Shown: in pieces, positions 50,433 through 57,263 of the stretch | Numbering within the stretch: position 1 is the stretch's first letter | How the letters are laid out: every line of letters begins with the position of its first letter | NCBI GenBank assembly: GCA_934631005.1 | Contig: CAKTXA010000011.1 | Location: 3,747-67,746, forward strand | Reading direction: 5' to 3' | Length of the DNA: 64,000 nt | Source: an uncultured Oscillospiraceae bacterium | Lineage (GTDB): Bacteria > Bacillota > Clostridia > Oscillospirales > Oscillospiraceae | Translations under genes and position numbers: made by a program | Notes under the pieces: model-generated | The model's input: the letters and a program-made list of their open reading frames with translations, nothing else | What the model was told of the DNA's origin: nothing | The model's database searches: none

Positions 50433-51128
50433 CTGAAAACGCTTGTCATCATCCCGGCGTTCAACGAGCAGGCGGCGATCGTGCCGTTTGTGGAGGAATT
50501 AAAGGCGACCTGCCCCGCGTGCGATTTTGTGGTCATCAACGACTGCTCGCGCGACGAGACGGGCGCGCTGTGCCGCGCGCACGGCTACCCCACCGTGAAC
50601 CTGCCGGTCAACCTCGGCATCGGCGGCGCGGTGCAGACGGGGTATCTCTACGCGCTGGAAAACGGCTATGATGCCGCCGTGCAGATGGACGGCGACGGCC
50701 AGCACGACCCGCGCGACCTAGAGGCATTGCTCGCCCCCATCGCGCGCGGCGAGGCCGATCTTGCCATCGGCTCGCGCTTTGTGACCGGCGAGGGCTTCCA
50801 GTCCACGGCCCTGCGGCGGCTGGGCATCGCCATTTTGCGCGGGGCCATCCGCCTGCGCACCGGAAAGACCGTCACCGACCCCACCAGCGGCTACCGCGCG
50901 GCGAGCCGCCGCGTCATCGAGCTGTTCGCGCACGACTACGCGCAGGACTATCCCGAGCCGGAGTCGCTCGTCACGGCGCTCAAGTCCGGCGCACGCGTGT
51001 GCGACGTCCCGGCGCGGATGCGCGCCCGGCAGGGCGGCGCGTCCTCCATCAGCGAGTGGAAGTCGGTCTATTACATGCTCAAAGTCACCTTGGCAGTGTT
51101 ATTACACACGCCGCACGCAAAGCTCTGA
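50433..51128 (+). CDS. Family 2 glycosyltransferase (polyprenyl-phosphate sugar synthase type)
   Basis: A 231-residue GT2 enzyme that uses a nucleotide sugar, probably to charge a polyprenyl phosphate. The N terminus KTLVIIPAFNEQAAI, the DGDGQHDPRDL metal/nucleotide motif and IGSRFVTGEGF are typical. No ATG, GTG or TTG precedes that conserved start in frame: the only plausible codon is CTG 50433, with AAGGGGGGG about eight bases upstream and GGAGG two bases away. An ATG at 50481 would remove the essential first strand. The DUF2304 gene follows after 13 bases. Confidence 0.87.
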   Translation: MKTLVIIPAFNEQAAIVPFVEELKATCPACDFVVINDCSRDETGALCRAHGYPTVNLPVNLGIGGAVQTGYLYALENGYDAAVQMDGDGQHDPRDLEALLAPIARGEADLAIGSRFVTGEGFQSTALRRLGIAILRGAIRLRTGKTVTDPTSGYRAASRRVIELFAHDYAQDYPEPESLVTALKSGARVCDVPARMRARQGGASSISEWKSVYYMLKVTLAVLLHTPHAKL

Positions 51129-51141
51129 AAGGGGTGCATCC

Positions 51142-51516
51142 ATGTCTCCGACGCTGCGTCTGGTCCTCATCCTCGCCATGGCGGTGTATTTTACGGTGCT
51201 GCTGCTGTTTGTCCGCCGCCGGGGGCTGAATCTCAAGTATTTTCTCCTGTGGCTCGTGATGGGCGCGGCGCTGTTCGTGCTCATCCTGTTCCCCGGCATC
51301 CTCACGGCGATGGCGCACCTTCTGTGCATCCAGAGCGAGATGAACGCGCTCATCTCCGCCGTGTGCTTCTTTATCATCCTGCTCGAAATTTCGCTCACGG
51401 CCATCGTCTCCCGCCTCAATGACAAGCTCACCCGCACCATCCAGCAGACGGCGCTGCTGGAAAAGCGCATCCGCGCACTGGAGCAGGCGCTGGCAGAACA
51501 GGAGAAGGACGCATGA
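51142..51516 (+). CDS. DUF2304-family membrane protein
   Basis: A 124-residue protein with three hydrophobic segments and a C-terminal coiled coil (LNDKLTRTIQQTALLEKRIRALEQALAEQ). DUF2304 proteins almost always sit beside GT2 polyprenyl-sugar synthases, as here, and are thought to assist them or flip their product. GAAAGGGG precedes ATG 51142. It overlaps the next gene by four bases. Confidence 0.85.
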   Translation: MSPTLRLVLILAMAVYFTVLLLFVRRRGLNLKYFLLWLVMGAALFVLILFPGILTAMAHLLCIQSEMNALISAVCFFIILLEISLTAIVSRLNDKLTRTIQQTALLEKRIRALEQALAEQEKDA

Positions 51517-51863
51517 TCGCACTGTTTGCAGCGTATCTGCTGTTTTCCGTAGGCGGGCTGGTGCTGTTTAAGCTCGGCACCGCGCACGCCGCCGTGCCGT
51601 TTCTGGAGCGGCTTTTGCATCTGCGGCTGAGCTGGGTGAGCATCGGCGGCTGCTGCTGCTATGTGGTGAGCTTTCTTTTGTACCTTCTGCTTGTCAGCCG
51701 GAGCGAATTGAGCATCCTCTTCCCCATCGCCACGGGCGTGTCTTGCATCCTGGTGCTCGCCGCCTCGGCCTTCATCCTGCGCGAGACCGTCTCCCCCCTC
51801 AACTGGCTCGGCGCCGCCATCATCGTAATCGGCATCCTCCTCGTCAACCTCGGCCGGCACTAA
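51513..51863 (+). CDS. EmrE/ArnE-like small membrane transporter (probable lipid-linked sugar flippase subunit)
   Basis: A 116-residue four-span protein of the DMT/SMR superfamily: SVGGLVLFKLGTA, then SRSELSILFPIATGVSCILVLAASAFILRETVSPLNWLGAAIIVIGILLVN, as in EamA-like SMR proteins. Next to GT2 and DUF2304 genes it most likely moves a polyprenyl-linked sugar across the membrane, by analogy with ArnE/ArnF; a small-molecule exporter is the alternative. Its start overlaps the DUF2304 stop (ATGA). Confidence 0.82.
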   Translation: MIALFAAYLLFSVGGLVLFKLGTAHAAVPFLERLLHLRLSWVSIGGCCCYVVSFLLYLLLVSRSELSILFPIATGVSCILVLAASAFILRETVSPLNWLGAAIIVIGILLVNLGRH

Positions 51864-51901
51864 AAGTCAAAACCTCCGGCTAAGCCGGCGGCTTGAAGAA
51901 C

Positions 51902-51930
51902 CCCCTCCGGCTGATGCCGGAGGGGAATTT
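51902..51930 (+). terminator. Terminator of the GT2 operon
   Basis: CCCCTCCGGC, TGAT, GCCGGAGGGG, then AATTTTA. A second small stem, CCGGCTAAGCCGG, lies just before it. Confidence 0.75.
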
Positions 51931-52037
51931 TAGGCAATATAGCGAAGAGATCTGTAGGGGCGGACGACTCTGTCCGCCCGCAGTACACCGCTGCAAGTCA
52001 GAATGCACCCCGGCGAACACGTAAAATTCCCCAACAT

Positions 52038-52361
52038 GAACGTAGGGGAGGGGTTCTACCCCTCCCGCTGGTTGGCAGTTACGGCTTTTGCACGCACCGC
52101 GGCGTGGCATGCACCCCTTGCCTTCCCCTCGGGGCCGATTCCCCCTATCAGGGGGAAATGTCCCGAAGGGACAAAGAGGGTAGGGACAGGTGCCCCCGAA
52201 GGGGGCGGATGAGGGCCGGGGAGCACTGACGGATAGCTTAGCAGTTGTGCCAAAACGCAACTGCTCCCCGACCCTCATCAGTCGCCTACGGCGACAGCTT
52301 CCCCCAGGGGAAGCTATGGGGTGCCTACGTTTCGTCGGTGCGTCAGGGATACGGCACATCC
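52038..52361. repeat. Structured intergenic repeat, copy 5 (inverted internal module)
   Basis: Starts with the CGTAGGGGAGGGG arm and ends GTGCCTACGTTTCG...ATACGGCA without a right terminal arm. The module GATTCCCCCTATCAGGGGGAAATGTCCC, also present in copies 1 and 7, is in the opposite order relative to the arm, showing that the element's internal part inverts. A fragment of another copy (TGTAGGGGCGGACG...) lies at 51953-52010. Confidence 0.78.
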
Positions 52362-52362
52362 T

Positions 52363-53670
52363 TCATGCAAACACATCCGTATCCTTCATCCCTTCCACGT
52401 ACCAGCCGTCGTAGCCGCTCCGCTTTTCCAGCTCCAGGGTGCCCTGGATGGCGGTTTCGGTCTCGAAATCGGCCATGGTCTCGCGGTCGGTGCCGGTGAG
52501 GTAGAGTTTGGTGCCGGCGGGGAGGGTCTGCTGCGTGCCGTCGCGGAGGGTCACGTTCAGCGCCGTGCGGAGCGTCAGCGCTTCGCCGCGCTCCAGCGTC
52601 CAGTAGCCGTCGAGCGCGGAAAGCTCGCCGCCCACGCCGTAGAACATCGCGCGCGCCGTATATACGCCGCCGGGGAGCGCGGCGCTGTCCGCGATGGTGA
52701 CGATGCCATCGGCGTCGATCTGCTCGATCCGGCCCGCCACGCACGCGCTGCCGTCGGCGTCCTTCGTGCGGATGTCCTCCGCGATCGGCACGCTCTCCAG
52801 CCCGTTTTCGCCCAGCTGCCAGCCGTAGGTCAGTTTATCGCCGGACACGGTGTCACCGCTGACATACAGCTCGGCCACATTGTCGCCGTTCAGGTCGGCG
52901 ATCCAGCAGCGCGCGTCCAGCAGCGTCATGTTCGCCTCATACACCGCGCCGCTCTGCGTCACGCGGAGCTTCGCGAGCGGCGTCACGGCCAGCTCGCCGG
53001 TCTGCTGCGAAAACGTCACGGTCTCCTTCTGGCCGTTGCCGCTGAGGTCATAGTGATACGCGCTGCCCGCGGTCAGCTCCGCCGCCGCGAGCGGCACGGC
53101 GTAGTGCAGCAGCTGCACGGATTCCTCCGCGACGCCCTGCCGGTAGATGCGCGTGGGGACGATCAGGCGGCGCTCGCGCTCGCCGAATTCATCCTCCCAG
53201 CTCACCTCCAGCTCCGCCTGATCCGCCGGGGCGTTCATCACCAGCAGCAGCAGCGTGTCCGGCTCCCACTGCTCCATCCACCAAATGCGCTCGGTGCGCA
53301 CATAGTCCTGCGCCGCGTCGTCGTATTCTACGCGGCTGATCCAGAGCTTCGGCAGCGCACGCGTCGTGCGCAGCACGATCTCCTCGCCGTCCGGGTCGAC
53401 GCTCACGCGCATCGCCCCGGCAGGCGCTTCGCTTACCCACTCGCCGCTGAGAAAGTCCGTCTCCGGCTCCGCGGTCTCGGCGGTGTCGTCCGCCGGCGGC
53501 GCTTCGCCGTCCGGCTCGGCCGTATTCGTATCCGGCTGCGTATCCGCCGGGTCTGTCTGCTCCACCGGCGGGGGCGTTACCGCGTCGAGCATGTCCTTCG
53601 GCAGCTTTTTGCTGCACGCGGCGAGCGTCAGCATCGCCAGCGCTAAAAATATCAGGATCCACCTGCGCAT
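52363..53670 (-). CDS. Putative lipoprotein with FG-GAP/VCBS-like segment
   Basis: A 435-residue predicted lipoprotein: signal peptide to lipobox LAAC (Cys19), a Pro/Thr/Asp/Glu linker to about residue 72, then all-beta domains. The segment WIADLNGDNVAELYVSGD resembles an FG-GAP/VCBS calcium-binding repeat, and GNGQKETVTF is similar. I do not recognise the whole family. It is likely a surface-anchored protein of unknown function. It is divergent from the MATE gene and its 3' end abuts repeat copy 5. Confidence 0.7.
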   Translation of the reverse strand: MRRWILIFLALAMLTLAACSKKLPKDMLDAVTPPPVEQTDPADTQPDTNTAEPDGEAPPADDTAETAEPETDFLSGEWVSEAPAGAMRVSVDPDGEEIVLRTTRALPKLWISRVEYDDAAQDYVRTERIWWMEQWEPDTLLLLVMNAPADQAELEVSWEDEFGERERRLIVPTRIYRQGVAEESVQLLHYAVPLAAAELTAGSAYHYDLSGNGQKETVTFSQQTGELAVTPLAKLRVTQSGAVYEANMTLLDARCWIADLNGDNVAELYVSGDTVSGDKLTYGWQLGENGLESVPIAEDIRTKDADGSACVAGRIEQIDADGIVTIADSAALPGGVYTARAMFYGVGGELSALDGYWTLERGEALTLRTALNVTLRDGTQQTLPAGTKLYLTGTDRETMADFETETAIQGTLELEKRSGYDGWYVEGMKDTDVFA

Positions 53671-53772
53671 CGTCTGCTCCTTTCCGCCCGTGCCGGGTTA
53701 CCCAGGGGGCGCGGGCGCCGTTTGTTTTTTCCAGCATAGCGAACAGGCGGTGTTATGTCAATCGAATCGGGC

Positions 53773-53856
53773 GGAAATTCAGAAAAAGTTCAGAATTTCC
53801 CCGCGTGAAAAATATTTCCGAATTCCTATTGAAAACGGCGCAAAAACCGCTATAAT
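53773..53856 (+). promoter_or_regulatory. Promoter and upstream inverted repeat of the second MATE gene
   Basis: TTGAAA (53829-53834), 16 bases, TATAAT (53851-53856). Upstream lies the inverted repeat GGAAATTC (53773-53780) / GAATTTCC (53793-53800), which also contains two TTCAGAA direct repeats. It could be a regulator site for the pump. Confidence 0.55.
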
Positions 53857-53888
53857 GACCAGTACACTGCCGAAAAGGAGGGCGGAAT

Positions 53889-55265
53889 ATGGCACATACC
53901 GCAGGCGCAAAAACAGTTTCCCTGACCGAGGGCTCGGTCTGGCGCGGGATGCTGCGCTTTTTCCTGCCCATCATGCTCGGCACGGTCTTTCAGCAGCTGT
54001 ATTCGATGGTGGATGCCGTCGTTCTGGGCCGGTACGTCGGCAAGACGGCGCTGGCCGCCGTGGGCGGGTCGGATTTTGTCATCATCAACCTCATCGTAGG
54101 TTTTTTCGTGGGGCTGTCGTCCGGCGCGGCGGTGGTCATCTCGCAGCACGCCGGCGCGGGTGAGCAGGACGCCGTGTCCCGCGCGGTGCGCACGGCGATG
54201 CTGCTGTCGTTCTGGATCGGCGCGCTCGTCACCTTCCTCGGCATCGCGCTGGCCAGTCCCCTGCTGCGCGCGCTCGGCACGCCGGAGGAGACCATGCAGT
54301 ACTCCATGGACTATCTGCGGTGGTACTTCGCGGGCATGATCCCGTCCATGATCTACAACATGGGCAGCAGCGTCCTGCGCGCGTTCGGCGACGCGAAGCG
54401 GCCGCTGTACTTCCTGCTCGTCTGCGCAGCGGTGAACACGGGGCTGGACCTGCTGTTTGTCATCACGTTCCAGATGGAGGTCGCCGGGGCGGCCATCGCC
54501 ACGAGCGTTTCGCAGCTCGTGTGCGCCGCGCTCGTGCTCGCAACGCTCCTGCGCCTGCCGTATCCGCAGCGGCTGCGGCTGGACACGCTGCGCATGGATC
54601 GGCGGCTTCTTGGCCGGATGCTCACCATCGGCCTGCCCGCGGGCATCCAGTCGATGCTCTACTGCGTGACGAATCTGTTCGTCCAGCGCGCGACCAATAT
54701 GCTCGACACCGACACCGTGGCCGCCTGGGCGGCGTTCTGGAAGCTCGACGGCGTCTACTGGCCGATCTCCAACGCGCTCGGCATCTCCGTGATGACGTTC
54801 GTGGGGCAGAACTACGGCGCGCACCGGCGCGAGCGCATCTTCCAGTCCATCCGCGCGGGGCTCATTCTGCATCTGCTGATCTCGGCGCTGTTCGGGGCGC
54901 TCATCTTCGTGCTCCGCCGCCCGATCATCCGCCTGTTCTGCGAGGAGGACGCGGTGATCGCCCACGGGCTGCAGATCGTGACGTATCTCGCGTTCTGCTA
55001 CCCGCTGTTTTCGCTGACGGAGGTGTTTTCCTCGGCCATGCGCGGCGCGGGCAACGCCGTGAAGCCCACGGTCATCACGCTGCTCGGCGTGTGCGTGCTG
55101 CGTATGGCGATGCTGTTTCTCATCACCTTCCCCCACCCGAGCAACCTCACCATCGCCATCTGCTACCCCGTCACCTGGACGGTCTCGTCGCTCATGTTCC
55201 TGATCTACTACAAATTCGGCAAATGGCTCCCCGCGTGGAAGGAAAAAGCGCAGCCGCACACTTGA
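53889..55265 (+). CDS. MATE-family efflux transporter (second copy)
   Basis: A 458-residue twelve-span transporter. LPIMLGTVFQQLYSMVDAVVLGRYVGKTALAAVGG is the MATE N-terminal signature, and GQNYGAHRRERIF the conserved loop of the second half. It is only distantly similar to the MATE protein at 6.5 kb. AAAAGGAGGG precedes ATG 53889. Its stop codon overlaps the -35 of the toxin-antitoxin promoter. The substrate is unknown. Confidence 0.93.
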   Translation: MAHTAGAKTVSLTEGSVWRGMLRFFLPIMLGTVFQQLYSMVDAVVLGRYVGKTALAAVGGSDFVIINLIVGFFVGLSSGAAVVISQHAGAGEQDAVSRAVRTAMLLSFWIGALVTFLGIALASPLLRALGTPEETMQYSMDYLRWYFAGMIPSMIYNMGSSVLRAFGDAKRPLYFLLVCAAVNTGLDLLFVITFQMEVAGAAIATSVSQLVCAALVLATLLRLPYPQRLRLDTLRMDRRLLGRMLTIGLPAGIQSMLYCVTNLFVQRATNMLDTDTVAAWAAFWKLDGVYWPISNALGISVMTFVGQNYGAHRRERIFQSIRAGLILHLLISALFGALIFVLRRPIIRLFCEEDAVIAHGLQIVTYLAFCYPLFSLTEVFSSAMRGAGNAVKPTVITLLGVCVLRMAMLFLITFPHPSNLTIAICYPVTWTVSSLMFLIYYKFGKWLPAWKEKAQPHT

Positions 55266-55297
55266 CAAACCGTATAGAATAATTATAATATAATTAT
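55262..55297 (+). promoter_or_regulatory. brnTA promoter/operator with two ATAATTAT palindromes
   Basis: TTGACA (55262-55267), 16 bases, TATAAT (55284-55289). Two copies of the self-complementary ATAATTAT (55279-55286 and 55290-55297) start 11 bases apart, one helical turn, straddling the -10 and the toxin start codon. This is a natural operator for the BrnA antitoxin. Transcription should begin at or next to ATG 55296. Confidence 0.65.
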
Positions 55298-55592
55298 GGA
55301 AACACTAAGGTTCGAATGGGACTCCAACAAAAATGAGATCAACAAGCGAAAGCACGGCCTGTCCTTTGAGACCGCGCGAGAGGTCTTTTACGATGAGCTT
55401 GCGCTTTTGTTTGATGATCCGGATCATTCGTTGGAGGAAGAGCGTTTTCTCATCATCGGAACGATCGGAACGGGCAAGGTCTGCATTGTCAGCCACTGTT
55501 ATCACGACCGCGAAAACGTCATACGTCTGATCTCCGCCAGAAAAGCGACGACCACAGAGCAGCAAGTGTATTTTGAGCAGAACGGAAGGTGA
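55296..55592 (+). CDS. brnT: BrnT-family toxin (type II toxin-antitoxin, RelE-like ribonuclease)
   Basis: A 98-residue BrnT protein: RFEWDSNKNEINKRKHGLSFETAREVF is the family opening, and the C-terminal RLISARKATTTEQQVY carries the conserved ISARxAT...E block. BrnT is a small RelE-fold RNase that inhibits translation until bound by BrnA. No Shine-Dalgarno sequence precedes the start, and the -10 box ends only seven bases before it, so the message may be leaderless. Its GC content is lower than the neighbours, as is common for acquired modules. Confidence 0.93.
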   Translation: METLRFEWDSNKNEINKRKHGLSFETAREVFYDELALLFDDPDHSLEEERFLIIGTIGTGKVCIVSHCYHDRENVIRLISARKATTTEQQVYFEQNGR

Positions 55593-55597
55593 TTTTT

Positions 55598-55813
55598 ATG
55601 AGGGACGAATACAACATCAAGGACCTGCATCCGCGGAAGAATCCGTATGCGGTGCGGCTGAAAAAGCAGATCACCATCAATATTGACGACAGCACCATCG
55701 ACTATTTCAAGGCGCAGTCGGAAAGCGCCGGGATCCCGTATCAGACGCTGATCAACCTGTACCTCCGCGACTGTGTGGAAAACCGGCGCGAGCTGCGGAT
55801 CAGCTGGCAATAA
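55598..55813 (+). CDS. brnA: BrnA-family antitoxin
   Basis: A 71-residue antitoxin with a ribbon-helix-helix-like DNA-binding end: QITINIDDSTIDYFKAQSESAGIPYQTLINLYLRDCV. It neutralises BrnT and represses the pair. I place the start at ATG 55598, eight bases after GGAAGG; a GTG at 55589 overlaps the toxin stop. Toxin-first order is normal for brnTA. A strong bidirectional terminator follows. Confidence 0.92.
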   Translation: MRDEYNIKDLHPRKNPYAVRLKKQITINIDDSTIDYFKAQSESAGIPYQTLINLYLRDCVENRRELRISWQ

Positions 55814-55819
55814 AAAATG

Positions 55820-55853
55820 CGCGCACGGCCTGCGGCCGTGCGCGTTCTTTTTA
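55820..55853. terminator. Bidirectional terminator between brnA and the molybdoenzyme operon
   Basis: CGCGCACGGCC, TGC, GGCCGTGCGCG, followed by TTCTTTTT. On the other strand the stem is followed by the complement of TAAAAAA, so it serves both convergent units. Confidence 0.88.
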
Positions 55854-55855
55854 TT

Positions 55856-56362
55856 TTACCGCACCGCGTCGGCTTCGGCGTTCTTGCCAAGCCGGCGGAG
55901 CATGGTTTTTTTGACGGCGCGGAAGATGTTTTGATAGCCGGTACAGCGGCACAGGTGGCCGGAGAGGAGCTTGCGCAGCTCGTCGTCGGTGTACTCCACG
56001 CCCGCGTTCACGATCTCGGTGGCTGTGAGGATAAAGCCCGGGATGCAGAAGCCGCATTGGATGGCCGTTTCGTCCATGAACGCGCGCTGCACGTCGGAGA
56101 TGGAGCCGTCGGGGTTCATCAGGCCCTCGAGCGTGATGATGTGCTTACCCTCGGCCCACACGGCCAGATACAGGCAGGTGTTGATGGCCTCGCCGTCGAT
56201 GAGCGCGGTGCACGCGCCGCACTCGCCGACCTCGCAGCCCTTTTTGACCGACGTCAGGCGGAAGTCGTTGCGCAGCATATCCGTCAGGCTGGCGCGCACG
56301 TCCACGATCTGCTCGACGTCCTTGCCGTTGATGTTGCATTTTACAAGCTGATACTGTGCCAT
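55856..56362 (-). CDS. xdhC: Xanthine dehydrogenase-type iron-sulfur subunit
   Basis: A 168-residue subunit with two 2Fe-2S clusters. The plant-type ferredoxin motif is KGCEVGECGACTALIDGEAINTC, and the second cluster motifs are QCGFCIPG and HLCRCTGYQNI. It passes electrons from the molybdenum subunit to the FAD subunit. It is the last gene of the three-gene operon and its start overlaps the FAD-subunit stop. The naming of the small subunit varies among organisms. Confidence 0.93.
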   Translation of the reverse strand: MAQYQLVKCNINGKDVEQIVDVRASLTDMLRNDFRLTSVKKGCEVGECGACTALIDGEAINTCLYLAVWAEGKHIITLEGLMNPDGSISDVQRAFMDETAIQCGFCIPGFILTATEIVNAGVEYTDDELRKLLSGHLCRCTGYQNIFRAVKKTMLRRLGKNAEADAVR

Positions 56363-57249
56363 TACACGTCACCTCCGCAGCGTTTGACCGATTCGATCAG
56401 GCAGCGCCTGGCCATTTCCACCGCGATGTGCAGGCGGAAGGCCTTGCTGGCGCGCCAGGAATCACGCGGGTTGATGTCCTCCAGCACCTTGCGGGAGAAT
56501 TCCTCGATGTTTTCCATCGTGATGGGCTTGCCATTGATGAACTCCTCCGCCGCCGGGGCGCGCATCGGCACGGGGCCTGCCACGCCGTAGGCGATGCGCA
56601 CGCGGTCAAACGTCTTTTTGTCCGCGGACAGGCGGCAGTTGACCGAGCAGCCGGTGGTGGCGATCTCCATGGCGTTGCGCATACCGTATTTCAGGTAGAA
56701 GCCATACGTATTTTCATACGACGCCTTCGGGATGAGGATGGCGGTCTGGATCTCACCCTCGGCAACGTTGATGTCCACCGTGCCCGCCTTGATGTAGAAG
56801 TCCTTGATGGGCAGATACCGCTTGCCGTTCACACCGGTCAGCTCCACGATGGCCTCCCACGCGTGGAGCGTGGAGGCGGAGTCCGCCGACGTCACGCCGT
56901 TGCAGGTGTTGCCGCCGATGGTGCCGGCGTTGCGGATCTGCGGGCCGCCGACCATGTCGACGGCTTCGCCCAGAACGTTGATCTTTTCGATGATGATGGG
57001 GTCATGCGTGATGTGCGAGAACGTGGTGAGCGAGCCGATGCGGATATTCTCCTGCTCGTCGATCGTCACGCCGCGCATGGCGTCGATCTTCTGAATGGAG
57101 ATCAGCTCTTTTCCGGCGCGGCGGCCTTCGCGCATCTGCACGAGCACGTCGGTGCCGCCGGCGATGATCTGCGCTTCGGGATGCTCCAGCCGCAGCTTCA
57201 CGGCTTCCTCCACGCTGTATGCCTCATAGAGGGCTTTCATATCATACAT
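56362..57249 (-). CDS. xdhB: Xanthine dehydrogenase-type FAD-binding subunit
   Basis: A 295-residue subunit of the CO-dehydrogenase/xanthine dehydrogenase flavoprotein family. The FAD motifs are AQIIAGGTDVLVQMREG and IGGNTCNGVTSADSAS (the TIGGNxxNxxPxxD pattern, with TS where P is usual). I start it at ATG 57249 with GGAGG eight bases upstream; the longer frame to 57390 runs through the preceding gene's end. It lies 14 bases downstream of the molybdenum subunit. Confidence 0.92.
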   Translation of the reverse strand: MYDMKALYEAYSVEEAVKLRLEHPEAQIIAGGTDVLVQMREGRRAGKELISIQKIDAMRGVTIDEQENIRIGSLTTFSHITHDPIIIEKINVLGEAVDMVGGPQIRNAGTIGGNTCNGVTSADSASTLHAWEAIVELTGVNGKRYLPIKDFYIKAGTVDINVAEGEIQTAILIPKASYENTYGFYLKYGMRNAMEIATTGCSVNCRLSADKKTFDRVRIAYGVAGPVPMRAPAAEEFINGKPITMENIEEFSRKVLEDINPRDSWRASKAFRLHIAVEMARRCLIESVKRCGGDV

Positions 57250-57263
57250 GGCGCTGTCCTCCT

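Noticed and set aside
50481..51128. Glycosyltransferase start at ATG 50481
   Set aside because: It would delete the first beta strand and the PAFNE motif needed for nucleotide-sugar binding.
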